From contig NZ_WMDQ01000002.1 of NCBI RefSeq assembly GCF_009707955.1, positions 558,001 through 622,000 of the forward strand: a stretch of 64,000 bases of DNA. Reading direction: 5' to 3'. The stretch's first letter is position 1, and the number at the start of each line of letters is the position of its first letter. A program made the translations under genes and the position numbers. This stretch comes from Flavobacterium sp. LC2016-13. Lineage in GTDB: Bacteria > Bacteroidota > Bacteroidia > Flavobacteriales > Flavobacteriaceae. Under the pieces are notes generated by a model, which was not told where the DNA came from, ran no database searches, and saw only the letters and a program-made list of their open reading frames with translations. Shown here piece after piece: positions 27,377 to 35,552 of this stretch.

Positions 27377-28921
27377 ATGGCTAACCATCAAAAAGATTTC
27401 TTATTTGTATTAATAAAATCGCTTTCCAAATCTGAAAAAAGACAGTTTAAGATTTTTGCAAGCCGATTAGAAACGAGTTCAAATACTAAATTCATCGAAT
27501 TATTTAATATTTTAGATAAATCTGAAACTTATGATGAAAAGCTGATTTTGAAGAACGGAATTATTAAAAAAGTTCAGCTATCTAACTTAAAATCATATCT
27601 GTACAAACAAATTTTAGTAAGCATTCGATTGAATATTCCGAGTCAGAATATTCGATATCAATTGCGTGAACAAATAGATTTTGCTGTTATTTTATATAAT
27701 AAAGGATTGTATAAACAGAGTTTGAAAATTCTGGATAAAACAAAAATCATTGCGCTCGAAAATGATGAAAAATATATGGCGTATGAAATTGTAGAATTCG
27801 AAAAACTGATCGAATCACAATACATTACCCGAAGTATTCAGGGTCGTGCCGATGAATTGGTAATTCAGGCCAAAGAATTAAATTATCGAAATACAATTTC
27901 AAGCAAATTATCAAATTTATCGCTTCAGTTATACGGAATCATGCTTAAAACGGGTTATGTAAAAAGCGATGAGGAATATAAATATATAGATGATTATTTT
28001 AATAAGCATATCTCAAAATTAGACGAAAGCAAATTTGGATTTCGCGAAAAATACTGGTTTTATAATGCCAACTTATGGCGTAGTTTCCTGGTTCAGGACT
28101 TTTTAGCTAGTTATAAATATGCTTATAAATGGGTTACGTTATTTTATGATAATCCAAATATGATTTATCAGAATCCGGTATTTTTTCTAAAAGGGAATCA
28201 TTACTTTTTAGAGTCTTTATATATGTTGAAATATAAATCGAATTTCAAGAAGTATTTATCGCTTTTGGAAGAAACGATTCATGATGATAAATTTCCTGTA
28301 AATGATAACATTGCATCGCTATCATTTCTATATATCTATAATAATAAACTGAATCTTCATATTCTGGAAGGAACGTTTGCCGAAAGCGAATATTTGATTC
28401 CTGAAATTTTAGATAAAATAAAACTACACAGTGAACATCTCGATGAACACCACGAAATGTTGTTTTATTATAAGATTGCATCGATTTATTTTGGAAATGA
28501 AAAGTATAATGAATGCATTCATTACTTAGATAAAATCATCAATAATAAAAACTTAACGATGCGTGAAGATTTAATGTGCTTTGCCAGACTTTTATCTTTA
28601 ATTGCACATTATGAGTTAGGAAAAGATTATTATTTAGAAAATCATCTTAAAAGCACGTATAAGTTTCTGTTGAAAATGAATGATTTACATGAAGTTCAAA
28701 AAGAAATTATTAAGTTTTTAAGAAATCTGAATAGTTTTTATCCTGCTGATATTAAGAAAGAATTCAAAAAAATGCATGCCCGTTTTGTGGAGCTTGAAAA
28801 AAACACTTACGAAAAAAGAGCTTTTCTTTATTTAGACATTATTTCATGGCTTGAAAGTAAAATCGAAAACCGTAAGATTGCAGATATTATTAAGGAAAAA
28901 GCAAAATTGAATAGCCGATAA
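27377..28921 (+). CDS. Conserved helical-repeat (TPR-like) protein, 514 aa
   Basis: A long all-helical cytoplasmic protein with no signal peptide or membrane segment. The N-terminus MANHQKDFLFVLIKSLSKSEKRQFKIFASR is basic. From about residue 110 onward, pairs of amphipathic helices with Tyr- and Leu-rich patterns (ALYNKGLYKQSLKILDK-like, YFGNEKYNECIHYLDKIINN) suggest TPR-type repeats. I recall similar long proteins in flavobacteria without a known function. It is divergent from leuA and ends at a strong terminator, so it is monocistronic. Confidence 0.8.
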   Translation: MANHQKDFLFVLIKSLSKSEKRQFKIFASRLETSSNTKFIELFNILDKSETYDEKLILKNGIIKKVQLSNLKSYLYKQILVSIRLNIPSQNIRYQLREQIDFAVILYNKGLYKQSLKILDKTKIIALENDEKYMAYEIVEFEKLIESQYITRSIQGRADELVIQAKELNYRNTISSKLSNLSLQLYGIMLKTGYVKSDEEYKYIDDYFNKHISKLDESKFGFREKYWFYNANLWRSFLVQDFLASYKYAYKWVTLFYDNPNMIYQNPVFFLKGNHYFLESLYMLKYKSNFKKYLSLLEETIHDDKFPVNDNIASLSFLYIYNNKLNLHILEGTFAESEYLIPEILDKIKLHSEHLDEHHEMLFYYKIASIYFGNEKYNECIHYLDKIINNKNLTMREDLMCFARLLSLIAHYELGKDYYLENHLKSTYKFLLKMNDLHEVQKEIIKFLRNLNSFYPADIKKEFKKMHARFVELEKNTYEKRAFLYLDIISWLESKIENRKIADIIKEKAKLNSR

Positions 28922-28939
28922 ATTATTAATTTTCAATAT

Positions 28940-28976
28940 AAAAGCCTGAAAAACAAAAATTTTTCAGGCTTTTTTT
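28940..28976 (+). terminator. Terminator of gene 27377-28921
   Basis: AAAAGCCTGAAAA and TTTTCAGGCTTTT form a perfect 13-bp stem with an 8-nt loop, and a T run follows on the plus strand. Confidence 0.88.
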
Positions 28977-29077
28977 GTCATTTCGAGGAACGAGAAATCA
29001 CACTAGAAACTCGACAAAGATTGACACTTTAATAACAGAATTACAAATGTGATTTCTCCTTCGTCGAAATGACACAA
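28975..29077. repeat. Divergent member of the large palindrome family
   Basis: The left arm contains TTGTCATTTCGAGGAACGAG then AAATCACAC. The right arm contains GTGATTTCTCCTTCGTCG then AAATGACACAA. The outer and inner parts of the arms match the 3.7- and 29.5-kb palindromes, while the middle differs. It lies between a terminator and the small peptide gene. Confidence 0.65.
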
Positions 29078-29112
29078 CTTTGAAAATATACTATTTTCAA
29101 GAATCTTAGTTA

Positions 29113-29304
29113 TTATCTGCAATAACAACAAACTGAAGTTCCTGGCTGACAAACATCTCCTCTGCCCGGCGTGTTAGAAATAACGCCTCCTGCTTCGCCA
29201 CATAATATCCCGCATATATCAAGTTTAGGAACGCCTCCAAAAATTGACTTTTGAGCATTTTTACTTAGAATTTCAATGTTTTTTAGGTTTTTTAAATTTT
29301 TCAT
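29113..29304 (-). CDS. Double-glycine-leader, six-cysteine small peptide (RiPP or bacteriocin-like precursor)
   Basis: A 63-aa precursor. The leader MKNLKNLKNIEILSKNAQKS ends at IFGG (Gly23-Gly24), matching the Bacteroidetes double-glycine pattern cut by C39 peptidase exporters. The 39-aa core after GG has six cysteines, at 31, 35, 52, 59, 60 and 62, in spacing DICGILCG and SVCCYC, and is otherwise small and polar. Disulfide or thioether crosslinking is plausible. No C39 transporter, radical SAM enzyme or lanthipeptide synthetase is nearby, so maturation would be in trans. It is flanked on both sides by palindromic repeats. Function as pheromone or antimicrobial is unknown. Confidence 0.7.
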   Translation of the reverse strand: MKNLKNLKNIEILSKNAQKSIFGGVPKLDICGILCGEAGGVISNTPGRGDVCQPGTSVCCYCR

Positions 29305-29471
29305 AATAGTTTGATTTGATTTGTTTTCCTACTCTTTAAGCTTTTCGGATTACGCTTTTAATCTATTGATTATAAAGTGTTAATCAACAGATTATTGTAA
29401 ACTAAAAGTAAAAAATAAAATAATAATATTCGTACTTTTTTAGGGTTATTATTTAGGCTCTTTTGCATCTT
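29305..29471. other. Spacer upstream of the small peptide gene
   Basis: Very AT-rich. It should hold the promoter of 29113-29304, but I found no exact TAnnTTTG element on that strand. The remainder to 29662 is the palindrome 29472-29582 and a terminator. Confidence 0.4.
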
Positions 29472-29582
29472 TTGTGTCATTTCGACCGGAGGGAGAAATC
29501 ACATCCAGAGAGCAACGAACTGTATATCTATTGCAGCGTTCTTAACGTTATGTGATTTCTCCCTCCGGTCGAAATGACACAA
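29472..29582. repeat. Large palindromic repeat, copy 2
   Basis: Perfect 33-nt inverted arms at 29472-29504 and 29550-29582 begin TTGTGTCATTTCGACCGG. The 45-nt loop starts with the same CCAGAGAGCAACGAAC as copy 1 and then differs. The flank AACTTTGTCTACAAC on its right is the inverse of the left flank of copy 1. Confidence 0.88.
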
Positions 29583-29595
29583 CTTTGTCTACAAC

Positions 29596-29635
29596 AAAAA
29601 AAATCCCAAACTCCATAAATTGGAATTTGGGATTT
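29596..29635 (-). terminator. Terminator of the first M1 peptidase gene
   Basis: AAATCCCAAA (29601-29610) and TTTGGGATTT (29626-29635) pair, with a smaller inner TCCA/TGGA stem. On the minus strand a T tract follows. Confidence 0.8.
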
Positions 29636-29662
29636 AAAAATTAGAATTTTATTTAATTTTTT

Positions 29663-31318
29663 TTACTCTACAATATTAGAACTCGTTACATAGAAGTTTT
29701 TATCAACTTCAATTTTTCGGTCTTCATTCGTTGTTTTCTCGGATTGCCATTCTGTTGTTGGTTTCAACCAGGTTTCAACGCCGTTAATTTTTACTTTTAC
29801 CGGCATATCAAACTTCGCAACACAATTTGTCCAGTGATATCCTAAAGTTCCGTTTTTAAAGATGTATTCAAAAACAGGAATTTGTGTTGTTGTCAAATAT
29901 TGGGCAAAAACTCTATTGAAGTTAATTCCTGACTGTGTGTTTATATAATCCTGAATTTGCTTAGAAGTTACAGTCTGATGGTAAAAAGTTTTGTTTAAAC
30001 CTCTTAAAATCGATTTCCATTTAGCGTCATCATTTACAATTTGACGAATCGTATGCAACATATTTGCTCCTTTCGGATACATATCTCCAGATCCTTCATT
30101 ATTAACATCATAATGCCCGATAATTGGAGCATCATTGTGAATGTTTTTTCTGCATCCAATTACATATTCTGCTCCGGCTTCTGTGCCGTAATAATATTCA
30201 ACAAAAAGACTTTCAGAATAGTTTGTGAAACTTTCGTGAATCCACATATCTGCAATATCTTTATAGGTAATATTATTGGCAAACCATTCGTGTCCGGATT
30301 CGTGAATAATAATGAAATCAAATTTTAATCCCCAACCGGTTCCGCTTAAATCACGTCCTAAATAACCGTTTTTAAAACCATTTCCGTAAGTAACACTACT
30401 TTGGTGTTCCATTCCTAAATAAGGCGCTTCAACCAGTTTGTAGCTGTCTTCATAAAAAGGATAAGGTCCAAACCAGTTTTCAAAAGCTTTCAACATTTTT
30501 GGAGCATCTTTAAATTGTTCTTTTGCAATTGCCAGATTATCTCTTAAAACGTAGTAATTACAATCTAAATCGCCTTTTTCTCCTTTATATTTTTCAGAGA
30601 AATTAACGTAATCTCCAATATTTATGTTCACACCATAATTGTTAATTGGATTCGAAACATACCAATTAAACGTTTTTGTTCCGTCTTTTTCCTTCTTAAC
30701 GCTTTGTAATCTTCCGTTAGAAACATCTGTTAAATCTCCCGGAACATTTACGCTAATCAGCATATTTTCTACTTCATCATACATGTGGTCTTTGTTTGGC
30801 CACCAAACACTCGCGCCCAATCCCTGACAAGAAGAAGCGATAAAATCTTTTCCGTTTTTATCTTTTTTCCATGTAATTCCACCGTCCCATGGCGGTTTGA
30901 TTGCTTCTTTAGGTTTTCCTCCAAAAGAAATTACAATTTCTTTAGTTTCTCCAACTTTTTGTTTCGCGGTCAATTGAATAAAAAAGGCATTTCCGTCTCT
31001 TTCAAATTTCAATTCTTTTCCATCCTGCGTTACTTTATAAATTTGCATAGGTTGCTGCAAATCAATCTGCATTTTGTTATACTCTGTTAAAACAGTATAT
31101 TTAACAGTATTAGATCCTGTAATCGTTTTTTCAGACGGATTTACTTTTACATCAAGATGATAGTATTTTAAATCCCACCAGGCTCTTTCTTTTGTAATGC
31201 TTCCGCGCAAAGTATCCTGATGTGTAAAAACCGTTTCAGACTTATTTAGAAGTCCTTGGGCATTGGTAGTAAAACAAACCAAAAAGGCAATAAAAAAGCC
31301 TCCAAAGTAATTTTTCAT
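29663..31318 (-). CDS. Secreted M1-family zinc metallopeptidase, paralog A
   Basis: A gluzincin aminopeptidase-type protein of 551 aa with a signal peptide ending near TNAQG. The zinc site HESGH is at 339-343 with the third ligand Glu362 after an 18-residue spacing (HExxH-18-E). GMEHQ at 302-306 occupies the place of the GAMEN substrate-binding motif, and an upstream beta-domain covers about 40-240. The C-terminal domain after about 470 is short compared with PepN. It is exported to the periplasm or surface. It is about four-fifths identical by eye to the upstream neighbour 31479-33137, a tandem duplication. Confidence 0.92.
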   Translation of the reverse strand: MKNYFGGFFIAFLVCFTTNAQGLLNKSETVFTHQDTLRGSITKERAWWDLKYYHLDVKVNPSEKTITGSNTVKYTVLTEYNKMQIDLQQPMQIYKVTQDGKELKFERDGNAFFIQLTAKQKVGETKEIVISFGGKPKEAIKPPWDGGITWKKDKNGKDFIASSCQGLGASVWWPNKDHMYDEVENMLISVNVPGDLTDVSNGRLQSVKKEKDGTKTFNWYVSNPINNYGVNINIGDYVNFSEKYKGEKGDLDCNYYVLRDNLAIAKEQFKDAPKMLKAFENWFGPYPFYEDSYKLVEAPYLGMEHQSSVTYGNGFKNGYLGRDLSGTGWGLKFDFIIIHESGHEWFANNITYKDIADMWIHESFTNYSESLFVEYYYGTEAGAEYVIGCRKNIHNDAPIIGHYDVNNEGSGDMYPKGANMLHTIRQIVNDDAKWKSILRGLNKTFYHQTVTSKQIQDYINTQSGINFNRVFAQYLTTTQIPVFEYIFKNGTLGYHWTNCVAKFDMPVKVKINGVETWLKPTTEWQSEKTTNEDRKIEVDKNFYVTSSNIVE

Positions 31319-31417
31319 AATTGTAGAAATTTGAAATAATAGGGTATTTAATAGAACTTAGTCTTCACAAATGTAAACATTCGAATTAAATTTTTTAAAA
31401 TTTTGTGATTTCTCTAT

Positions 31418-31454
31418 AAAAAAACAAACCCAACAAATAGTATCATTTATTGGG
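31418..31454 (-). terminator. Terminator of the second M1 peptidase gene
   Basis: On the minus strand CCCAATAAAT pairs with ATTTGTTGGG (one wobble) and seven T residues follow. It separates the two paralogs into independent transcripts. Confidence 0.75.
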
Positions 31455-31478
31455 CTTATTTTTCATTTGTAAGAAAAT

Positions 31479-33137
31479 CTAATTAGTAATATTAAATTCT
31501 GTCACATAAAAGTTTTTATCAATGTCTAAAGTTGGTTTATCTCCTTTTGCATCTTCCGCTTTCCAGTCTGTTGTTGGTTTTAGCCAGGTTTCTACTCCAT
31601 TTAAAGTTACTTTTAATGGCAAATCAAATTTTTCTACAGCGTTTATCCAATGATAAATTAACTTTTGATTTTTAAAGAAATATTCAAAAGTAGGAACCTG
31701 CGTTGTTCTTAAATACTGATCAAAAACCGGACTCAAATCTATTCCCGATTCTTTACTTATAAAATCTTCAATTTGTTTTGTAGTAACAGTTTGATGATAA
31801 AAAGTACTGTTTAAACCTCTTAATATCGATTTCCATTTTGCATCATCGTTTATAACCTGACGAATTGTATGAATCATGTTTGCTCCTTTTGGATACATAT
31901 CTCCTGATCCTTCGGTGTTTACATCATAATAACCAATAATAGGTTTCTTGTTCGTAATCATTTTCCGAATACCTCTAACATATTCATTAGCAGCATCTTT
32001 TCCGTAATAATATTCAATAAAAAGAACTTCAGAATAGGTTGTAAAACTCTCATGAATCCACATATCAGCAATATCTTTATAGGTAATATTATTAGCAAAC
32101 CATTCGTGTCCGGATTCGTGAATAATAATATAATCGAATTTTAATCCCCAGCCTGTTCCGCTTATATCAGTTCCGCTATGTCCATTTTTATAACCATTTC
32201 CGTAAGTAACACTACTTTGGTGTTCCATTCCTAAATAAGGTGCTTCAACCAGTTTGTAGCTGTCTTCGTAAAACGGATAAGGTCCAAACCAATTTTCAAG
32301 AGCTTTTAGCATTTTTGGCGCATCTTGAAACTGTTTTTTGGCAATTTCCAAATTATCCCTTAAAACATAATAATTACAATCTAAATCGCCTTTTTCCCCT
32401 TTATATTTTTCGGAGAAATTAACGTAATCTCCAATATTAATATTGACACCGTAATTATTAATTGGGTTCGAAACATACCAATTAAAAGTCTTTGTACCGT
32501 CTTTTTGTTTTTTAACGCTTTGTAATCTTCCGTTAGAAACATCCGTTAAATCTCCTGGAACATTTACGCTAATCAACATATTTTCTACTTCATCATACAT
32601 ATGATCCTTGCAAGGCCACCAAACGCTGGCGCCTAATCCCTGACAAGTTGAAGCTATAAAATCTTTTCCGTTTTTATCCTTTTGCCAAGTAAGTCCGCCA
32701 TCCCACGGCGGTCTAACGGCTTCTTTCGGTTTTCCTCCATAAGAAATTACAATTTCTTTTGTTTCACCAATTTTTTGATTTTCAGTTAAATGAATGAAAA
32801 ATGCGTTTCCATTACGGTCAAACTTCAATTCCTTACCGTTTTGCGTTACTTTATAAATTTGCATAGGTTCCTGCAAATCAATCTGCATTATATTGTTTTC
32901 AGTCAAAACAGTATAACGAACCGTATTAAATCCTGTAATGGTTCTTTCAGTTGGATTTACTTTTATATCAAGATGATAATATTTTAAATCCCACCAGGCT
33001 CTTTCTTTCGTAATACTTCCTCGTAAAGTATCCTGATGCGTAAAAACTGTTCCTGTCTTTTTAAGAAGTCCTTGAGCATTAGCAGTAAAGCCAATTAGAA
33101 AAGCTATTATAACACTTCCAACATATTTTTTCATCAT
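31479..33137 (-). CDS. Secreted M1-family zinc metallopeptidase, paralog B
   Basis: A 552-aa paralog of the gene at 29663-31318 with the same architecture. The signal peptide (KKYVGSVIIAFLIGFTANAQG) precedes the beta-rich N-domain, the GMEHQ motif, HESGH with the Glu in WIHESFT, and a short C-terminal domain. Divergence is concentrated in the C-terminal 80 residues and in short surface segments such as REVRGIRKMITNKKP, which may alter substrate choice (inference). Two adjacent ATGs start the frame; either fits. A terminator separates it from paralog A. Confidence 0.92.
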   Translation of the reverse strand: MMKKYVGSVIIAFLIGFTANAQGLLKKTGTVFTHQDTLRGSITKERAWWDLKYYHLDIKVNPTERTITGFNTVRYTVLTENNIMQIDLQEPMQIYKVTQNGKELKFDRNGNAFFIHLTENQKIGETKEIVISYGGKPKEAVRPPWDGGLTWQKDKNGKDFIASTCQGLGASVWWPCKDHMYDEVENMLISVNVPGDLTDVSNGRLQSVKKQKDGTKTFNWYVSNPINNYGVNINIGDYVNFSEKYKGEKGDLDCNYYVLRDNLEIAKKQFQDAPKMLKALENWFGPYPFYEDSYKLVEAPYLGMEHQSSVTYGNGYKNGHSGTDISGTGWGLKFDYIIIHESGHEWFANNITYKDIADMWIHESFTTYSEVLFIEYYYGKDAANEYVRGIRKMITNKKPIIGYYDVNTEGSGDMYPKGANMIHTIRQVINDDAKWKSILRGLNSTFYHQTVTTKQIEDFISKESGIDLSPVFDQYLRTTQVPTFEYFFKNQKLIYHWINAVEKFDLPLKVTLNGVETWLKPTTDWKAEDAKGDKPTLDIDKNFYVTEFNITN

Positions 33138-33248
33138 TTATAAATTAAGTTTTGAATTAGTTATACTATTAGTATAAATTTTTAATTTATGTTACAAATT
33201 TGTATCCCTATACAATTGTTTTTTATTTTAGCTAAAATTTCCCGTTTT

Positions 33249-33947
33249 ATGAAATGTAGCTCGCTTTTATACCTCTTAATATTTCTCTATTCAATAAATA
33301 ATTATTCCCAGACATTTCCTGTTCATAAAACAAACGATAAAATAATTATTGACGGAGATTTAACCGATTGGAAAACACCTTTTTTAGGTCCGTTTGTAAT
33401 TCATAATTCCGGAGAAAAAGCAACTCAAAATACAATGGTTTCACTTTCGTGGAATGATGAAAACCTCTATATCGCCTATATTTCAAATGATTCCAAGATT
33501 ATTGGCGAATCAAAAATGAAAGATTCTGAAATATATAAAACAGACGATTTAGTTGAAATTTTTATAGATCCTGACGGCGATGGACAAAATTATGCAGAAA
33601 TTGGAGTAAATGCTTTTTCAACAAATTATGATATGCTGATTAAATGTGTTTCTCCCGATTGTGGTGGTTGGAAAACCTCGACTAGTTTTAATATTTCAGG
33701 ATTAGAAACCGTAAGCAAAATAACTCCCGAAGGTTTTTGTACCGAAATAAAAATTCCATTTTCAAGTCTTACTACTATTGAAAACGGCAATTTTGCAACA
33801 CCCAAAACCGGAACAAAATGGAAGGCAAATGTTTTTAGAATCGATTACGGTAATATTACAGAATATCTTGCATTACAGCCTTATAAAAGTTTGAAATATG
33901 GGTTTCATCAACCACGGGAATTTGCCGTTTTTGAATTTGTGGAATAA
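33249..33947 (+). CDS. Secreted CBM9-like carbohydrate-binding protein
   Basis: Of 232 aa, a signal peptide (MKCSSLLYLLIFLYSINNYS) precedes one domain running from DGDLTDWKTPFLGPF to YKSLKYGFHQPREFAVFEF. IDGDLTDW, the central DDLVEIFIDPDGDGQNY and the late GTKWKANVFRIDYG are the recognisable marks of family-9-like carbohydrate-binding modules. DPDGDGQNY could bind calcium. The start at 33249 is preferred to 33189 because it gives a proper signal peptide. No catalytic domain is attached. Divergent from the M1 pair. Confidence 0.82.
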   Translation: MKCSSLLYLLIFLYSINNYSQTFPVHKTNDKIIIDGDLTDWKTPFLGPFVIHNSGEKATQNTMVSLSWNDENLYIAYISNDSKIIGESKMKDSEIYKTDDLVEIFIDPDGDGQNYAEIGVNAFSTNYDMLIKCVSPDCGGWKTSTSFNISGLETVSKITPEGFCTEIKIPFSSLTTIENGNFATPKTGTKWKANVFRIDYGNITEYLALQPYKSLKYGFHQPREFAVFEFVE

Positions 33948-33967
33948 TTTTTAATCGTAAACTGAAA

Positions 33968-34399
33968 CTAATTTTCAATTTCTTCAAAAACAACTTGCGA
34001 ACTCTTATAATCTATAGGAATTTGTGGAACAAAGCATGGCAGATTCATAAAAGTACCAATAACTCCTGTGCCTAAAAACAGTTTATTTTCTTTTTTTAGT
34101 AAAGCTAACGGAATTCTTTTCCATTCTCCGCCATACGTTATAAAATGAAAATCACCTCGTAATGTATCACCTGTTATATTTCCTCTTACATCGCCGGAAT
34201 CTTTTCCAATTCTGTAATGAGATATTTCATAACGTCCGTAAAAGCGCTTATCACTTATATTAATAGCTAAAACGGCTGTGTCTTTATTATTTATAGCGCG
34301 ATATAAAACTTGTTTGTAGCCCTTTTTTTCGTCTTTAGAATTACAGGAAACTATTGTAGTTAAAATTAATAGCAGAAATAGAAAAGATTTTACATTCAT
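33968..34399 (-). CDS. Hypothetical lipoprotein, 143 aa
   Basis: The N-terminus MNVKSFLFLLLILTTIVSC is a lipoprotein signal with a lipobox IVSC (Cys19), so the mature protein is lipid-anchored. The rest is a beta-rich domain containing KRFYGRYEISHYRIG, GDVRGNITGDTLRGDF and YGGEWKRIPLAL. I do not recognise the family; the GNITGDTLRGDF pattern resembles small lipocalin-like sheets. It is convergent with the CBM9-like gene, 20 bp apart. Confidence 0.75.
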   Translation of the reverse strand: MNVKSFLFLLLILTTIVSCNSKDEKKGYKQVLYRAINNKDTAVLAINISDKRFYGRYEISHYRIGKDSGDVRGNITGDTLRGDFHFITYGGEWKRIPLALLKKENKLFLGTGVIGTFMNLPCFVPQIPIDYKSSQVVFEEIEN

Positions 34400-34410
34400 A
34401 ATAAAGTTTT

Positions 34411-34483
34411 TTTAAACCATATAAGTAATATAAGTTCATTTAAAATAAAACTTAGAATTTCTTATATCACTTATATGGTTAAA
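34411..34483. repeat. Imperfect inverted repeat of the ATATAAG type
   Basis: The arm TTTAAACCATATAAGTAATA (34411-34430, continuing TAAG) pairs with 34461-34483, whose inverse reads TTTAACCATATAAGTGATAT. One indel and one mismatch are present over about 23 nt, with a 26-nt centre. It occupies most of the gap between two divergent genes, so it may overlap their promoters. Confidence 0.6.
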
Positions 34484-34526
34484 CTAATTTTTGTATTATA
34501 TTTTTTTCTAAATTTAAAGAAAAAAC

Positions 34527-34934
34527 ATGGCAGATAGAGATATTTTTTTAAAAGAATTCAGAGGCGATACTTTAGGAACCGTTAGTGCTCAGTCTTCTGC
34601 AGATGAGCTGTTCCAAAATCAGACGATTAGGCCTATTTTAAAACTTCAAAATGATTTATTTATAGCCGTTTTCATTAACTATGTAAATAAAAACAAAGCC
34701 GATTTTTATTCGTATACCGTCGAAAAGAAAATTCAAACCATCGAAAATTCCATTCAGAAAGATATTAAGTTCCGTAATTCTTTAAAAGGAATTGTGATGG
34801 CGCTTTTTACTATTCAGGAATATGATACTTATATTCAAAACTCCTCCAGTTTAAACAAAAGAATGATGAATTTATTAATTGATCGTTTGAAAAGCCAGAT
34901 TCAGTTGTTTGAAGTTGAACCGAATTTGGAATAG
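34527..34934 (+). CDS. Conserved hypothetical protein, 135 aa
   Basis: A soluble helical protein with no signal peptide. The N-terminal MADRDIFLKEFRGDTLGTVS is followed by a bundle of helices (ILKLQNDLFIAVFINYVNKN; EKKIQTIENSIQKDIKFRNS; RMMNLLIDRLKSQIQLF). I recall flavobacterial relatives labelled glyoxalase, but there is no metal-binding beta-alpha-beta-beta-beta pattern here, so I would not transfer that name. The RDD gene starts 30 bp downstream and the Crp/Fnr gene after it, so an operon is likely. Confidence 0.75.
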   Translation: MADRDIFLKEFRGDTLGTVSAQSSADELFQNQTIRPILKLQNDLFIAVFINYVNKNKADFYSYTVEKKIQTIENSIQKDIKFRNSLKGIVMALFTIQEYDTYIQNSSSLNKRMMNLLIDRLKSQIQLFEVEPNLE

Positions 34935-34964
34935 TTTTTTATTTTACATGTCAATTCTATAAAT

Positions 34965-35552
34965 ATGGATAACAGTTTTACTAAAGTTATGTCTAATAAG
35001 ACTGACGAAGAATTAATTACAATCGTGACAGTAAATCGCAATAAATATCAAGAATTGGCTATTGAAGCTGCAGAAAAAGAAATTGATATACGAAAAATTG
35101 ATGAATTTAAATTCCAGGCAATATCTGTAAAACTTGAAAATGAAAAGAAAATAACTCAGAAGATTGAGAATAATTCTGTTGGTTCTCGAATTCGTTTTCT
35201 GAATTTTGTTATTGATTTTATAATTGTATTTATTCTTTTCTTATTCATTGTTCCTGTAATTGAAACGTTTCTGCCTTTAATAAGCAGACTTGAACGTTCA
35301 ATTTACAGAATTGGTTCGCTGATAATTTTCATGTCACTTTATTATATTCCTTTTGAGTATAAATATCAAAAAACTGTTGGAAAAATTGTAACTAGAACTA
35401 AGGTTGTAACTTTAGAAAACAATAAACCAGAACTTATAGATGTTATTAGCAGAACATTTTGCCGATTAATTCCTTTTGACAGATTCTCATTCTTATATTC
35501 CAGAAATGGTTTTCATGATGTAATTTCTAGAACTAAAGTAATAAAAGGATAA
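34965..35552 (+). CDS. RDD family membrane protein
   Basis: A 195-aa inner-membrane protein. Residues 1-70 are a cytoplasmic helical region (NKTDEELITIVTVNRNKYQELAIEAAEKEI). Then GSRIRFLNFVIDFIIVFIL is the RDD entry helix with its conserved polar residues. A second helix is near IGSLIIFMSLYYIPF, and the amphipathic GKIVTRTKVV plus VISRTFCRLIPFDRFSF form the RDD tail. The function of RDD proteins is poorly defined; some act as Na+/H+ exchangers. Its stop overlaps the ATG of the Crp/Fnr gene by one base (TAATG). Confidence 0.85.
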   Translation: MDNSFTKVMSNKTDEELITIVTVNRNKYQELAIEAAEKEIDIRKIDEFKFQAISVKLENEKKITQKIENNSVGSRIRFLNFVIDFIIVFILFLFIVPVIETFLPLISRLERSIYRIGSLIIFMSLYYIPFEYKYQKTVGKIVTRTKVVTLENNKPELIDVISRTFCRLIPFDRFSFLYSRNGFHDVISRTKVIKG

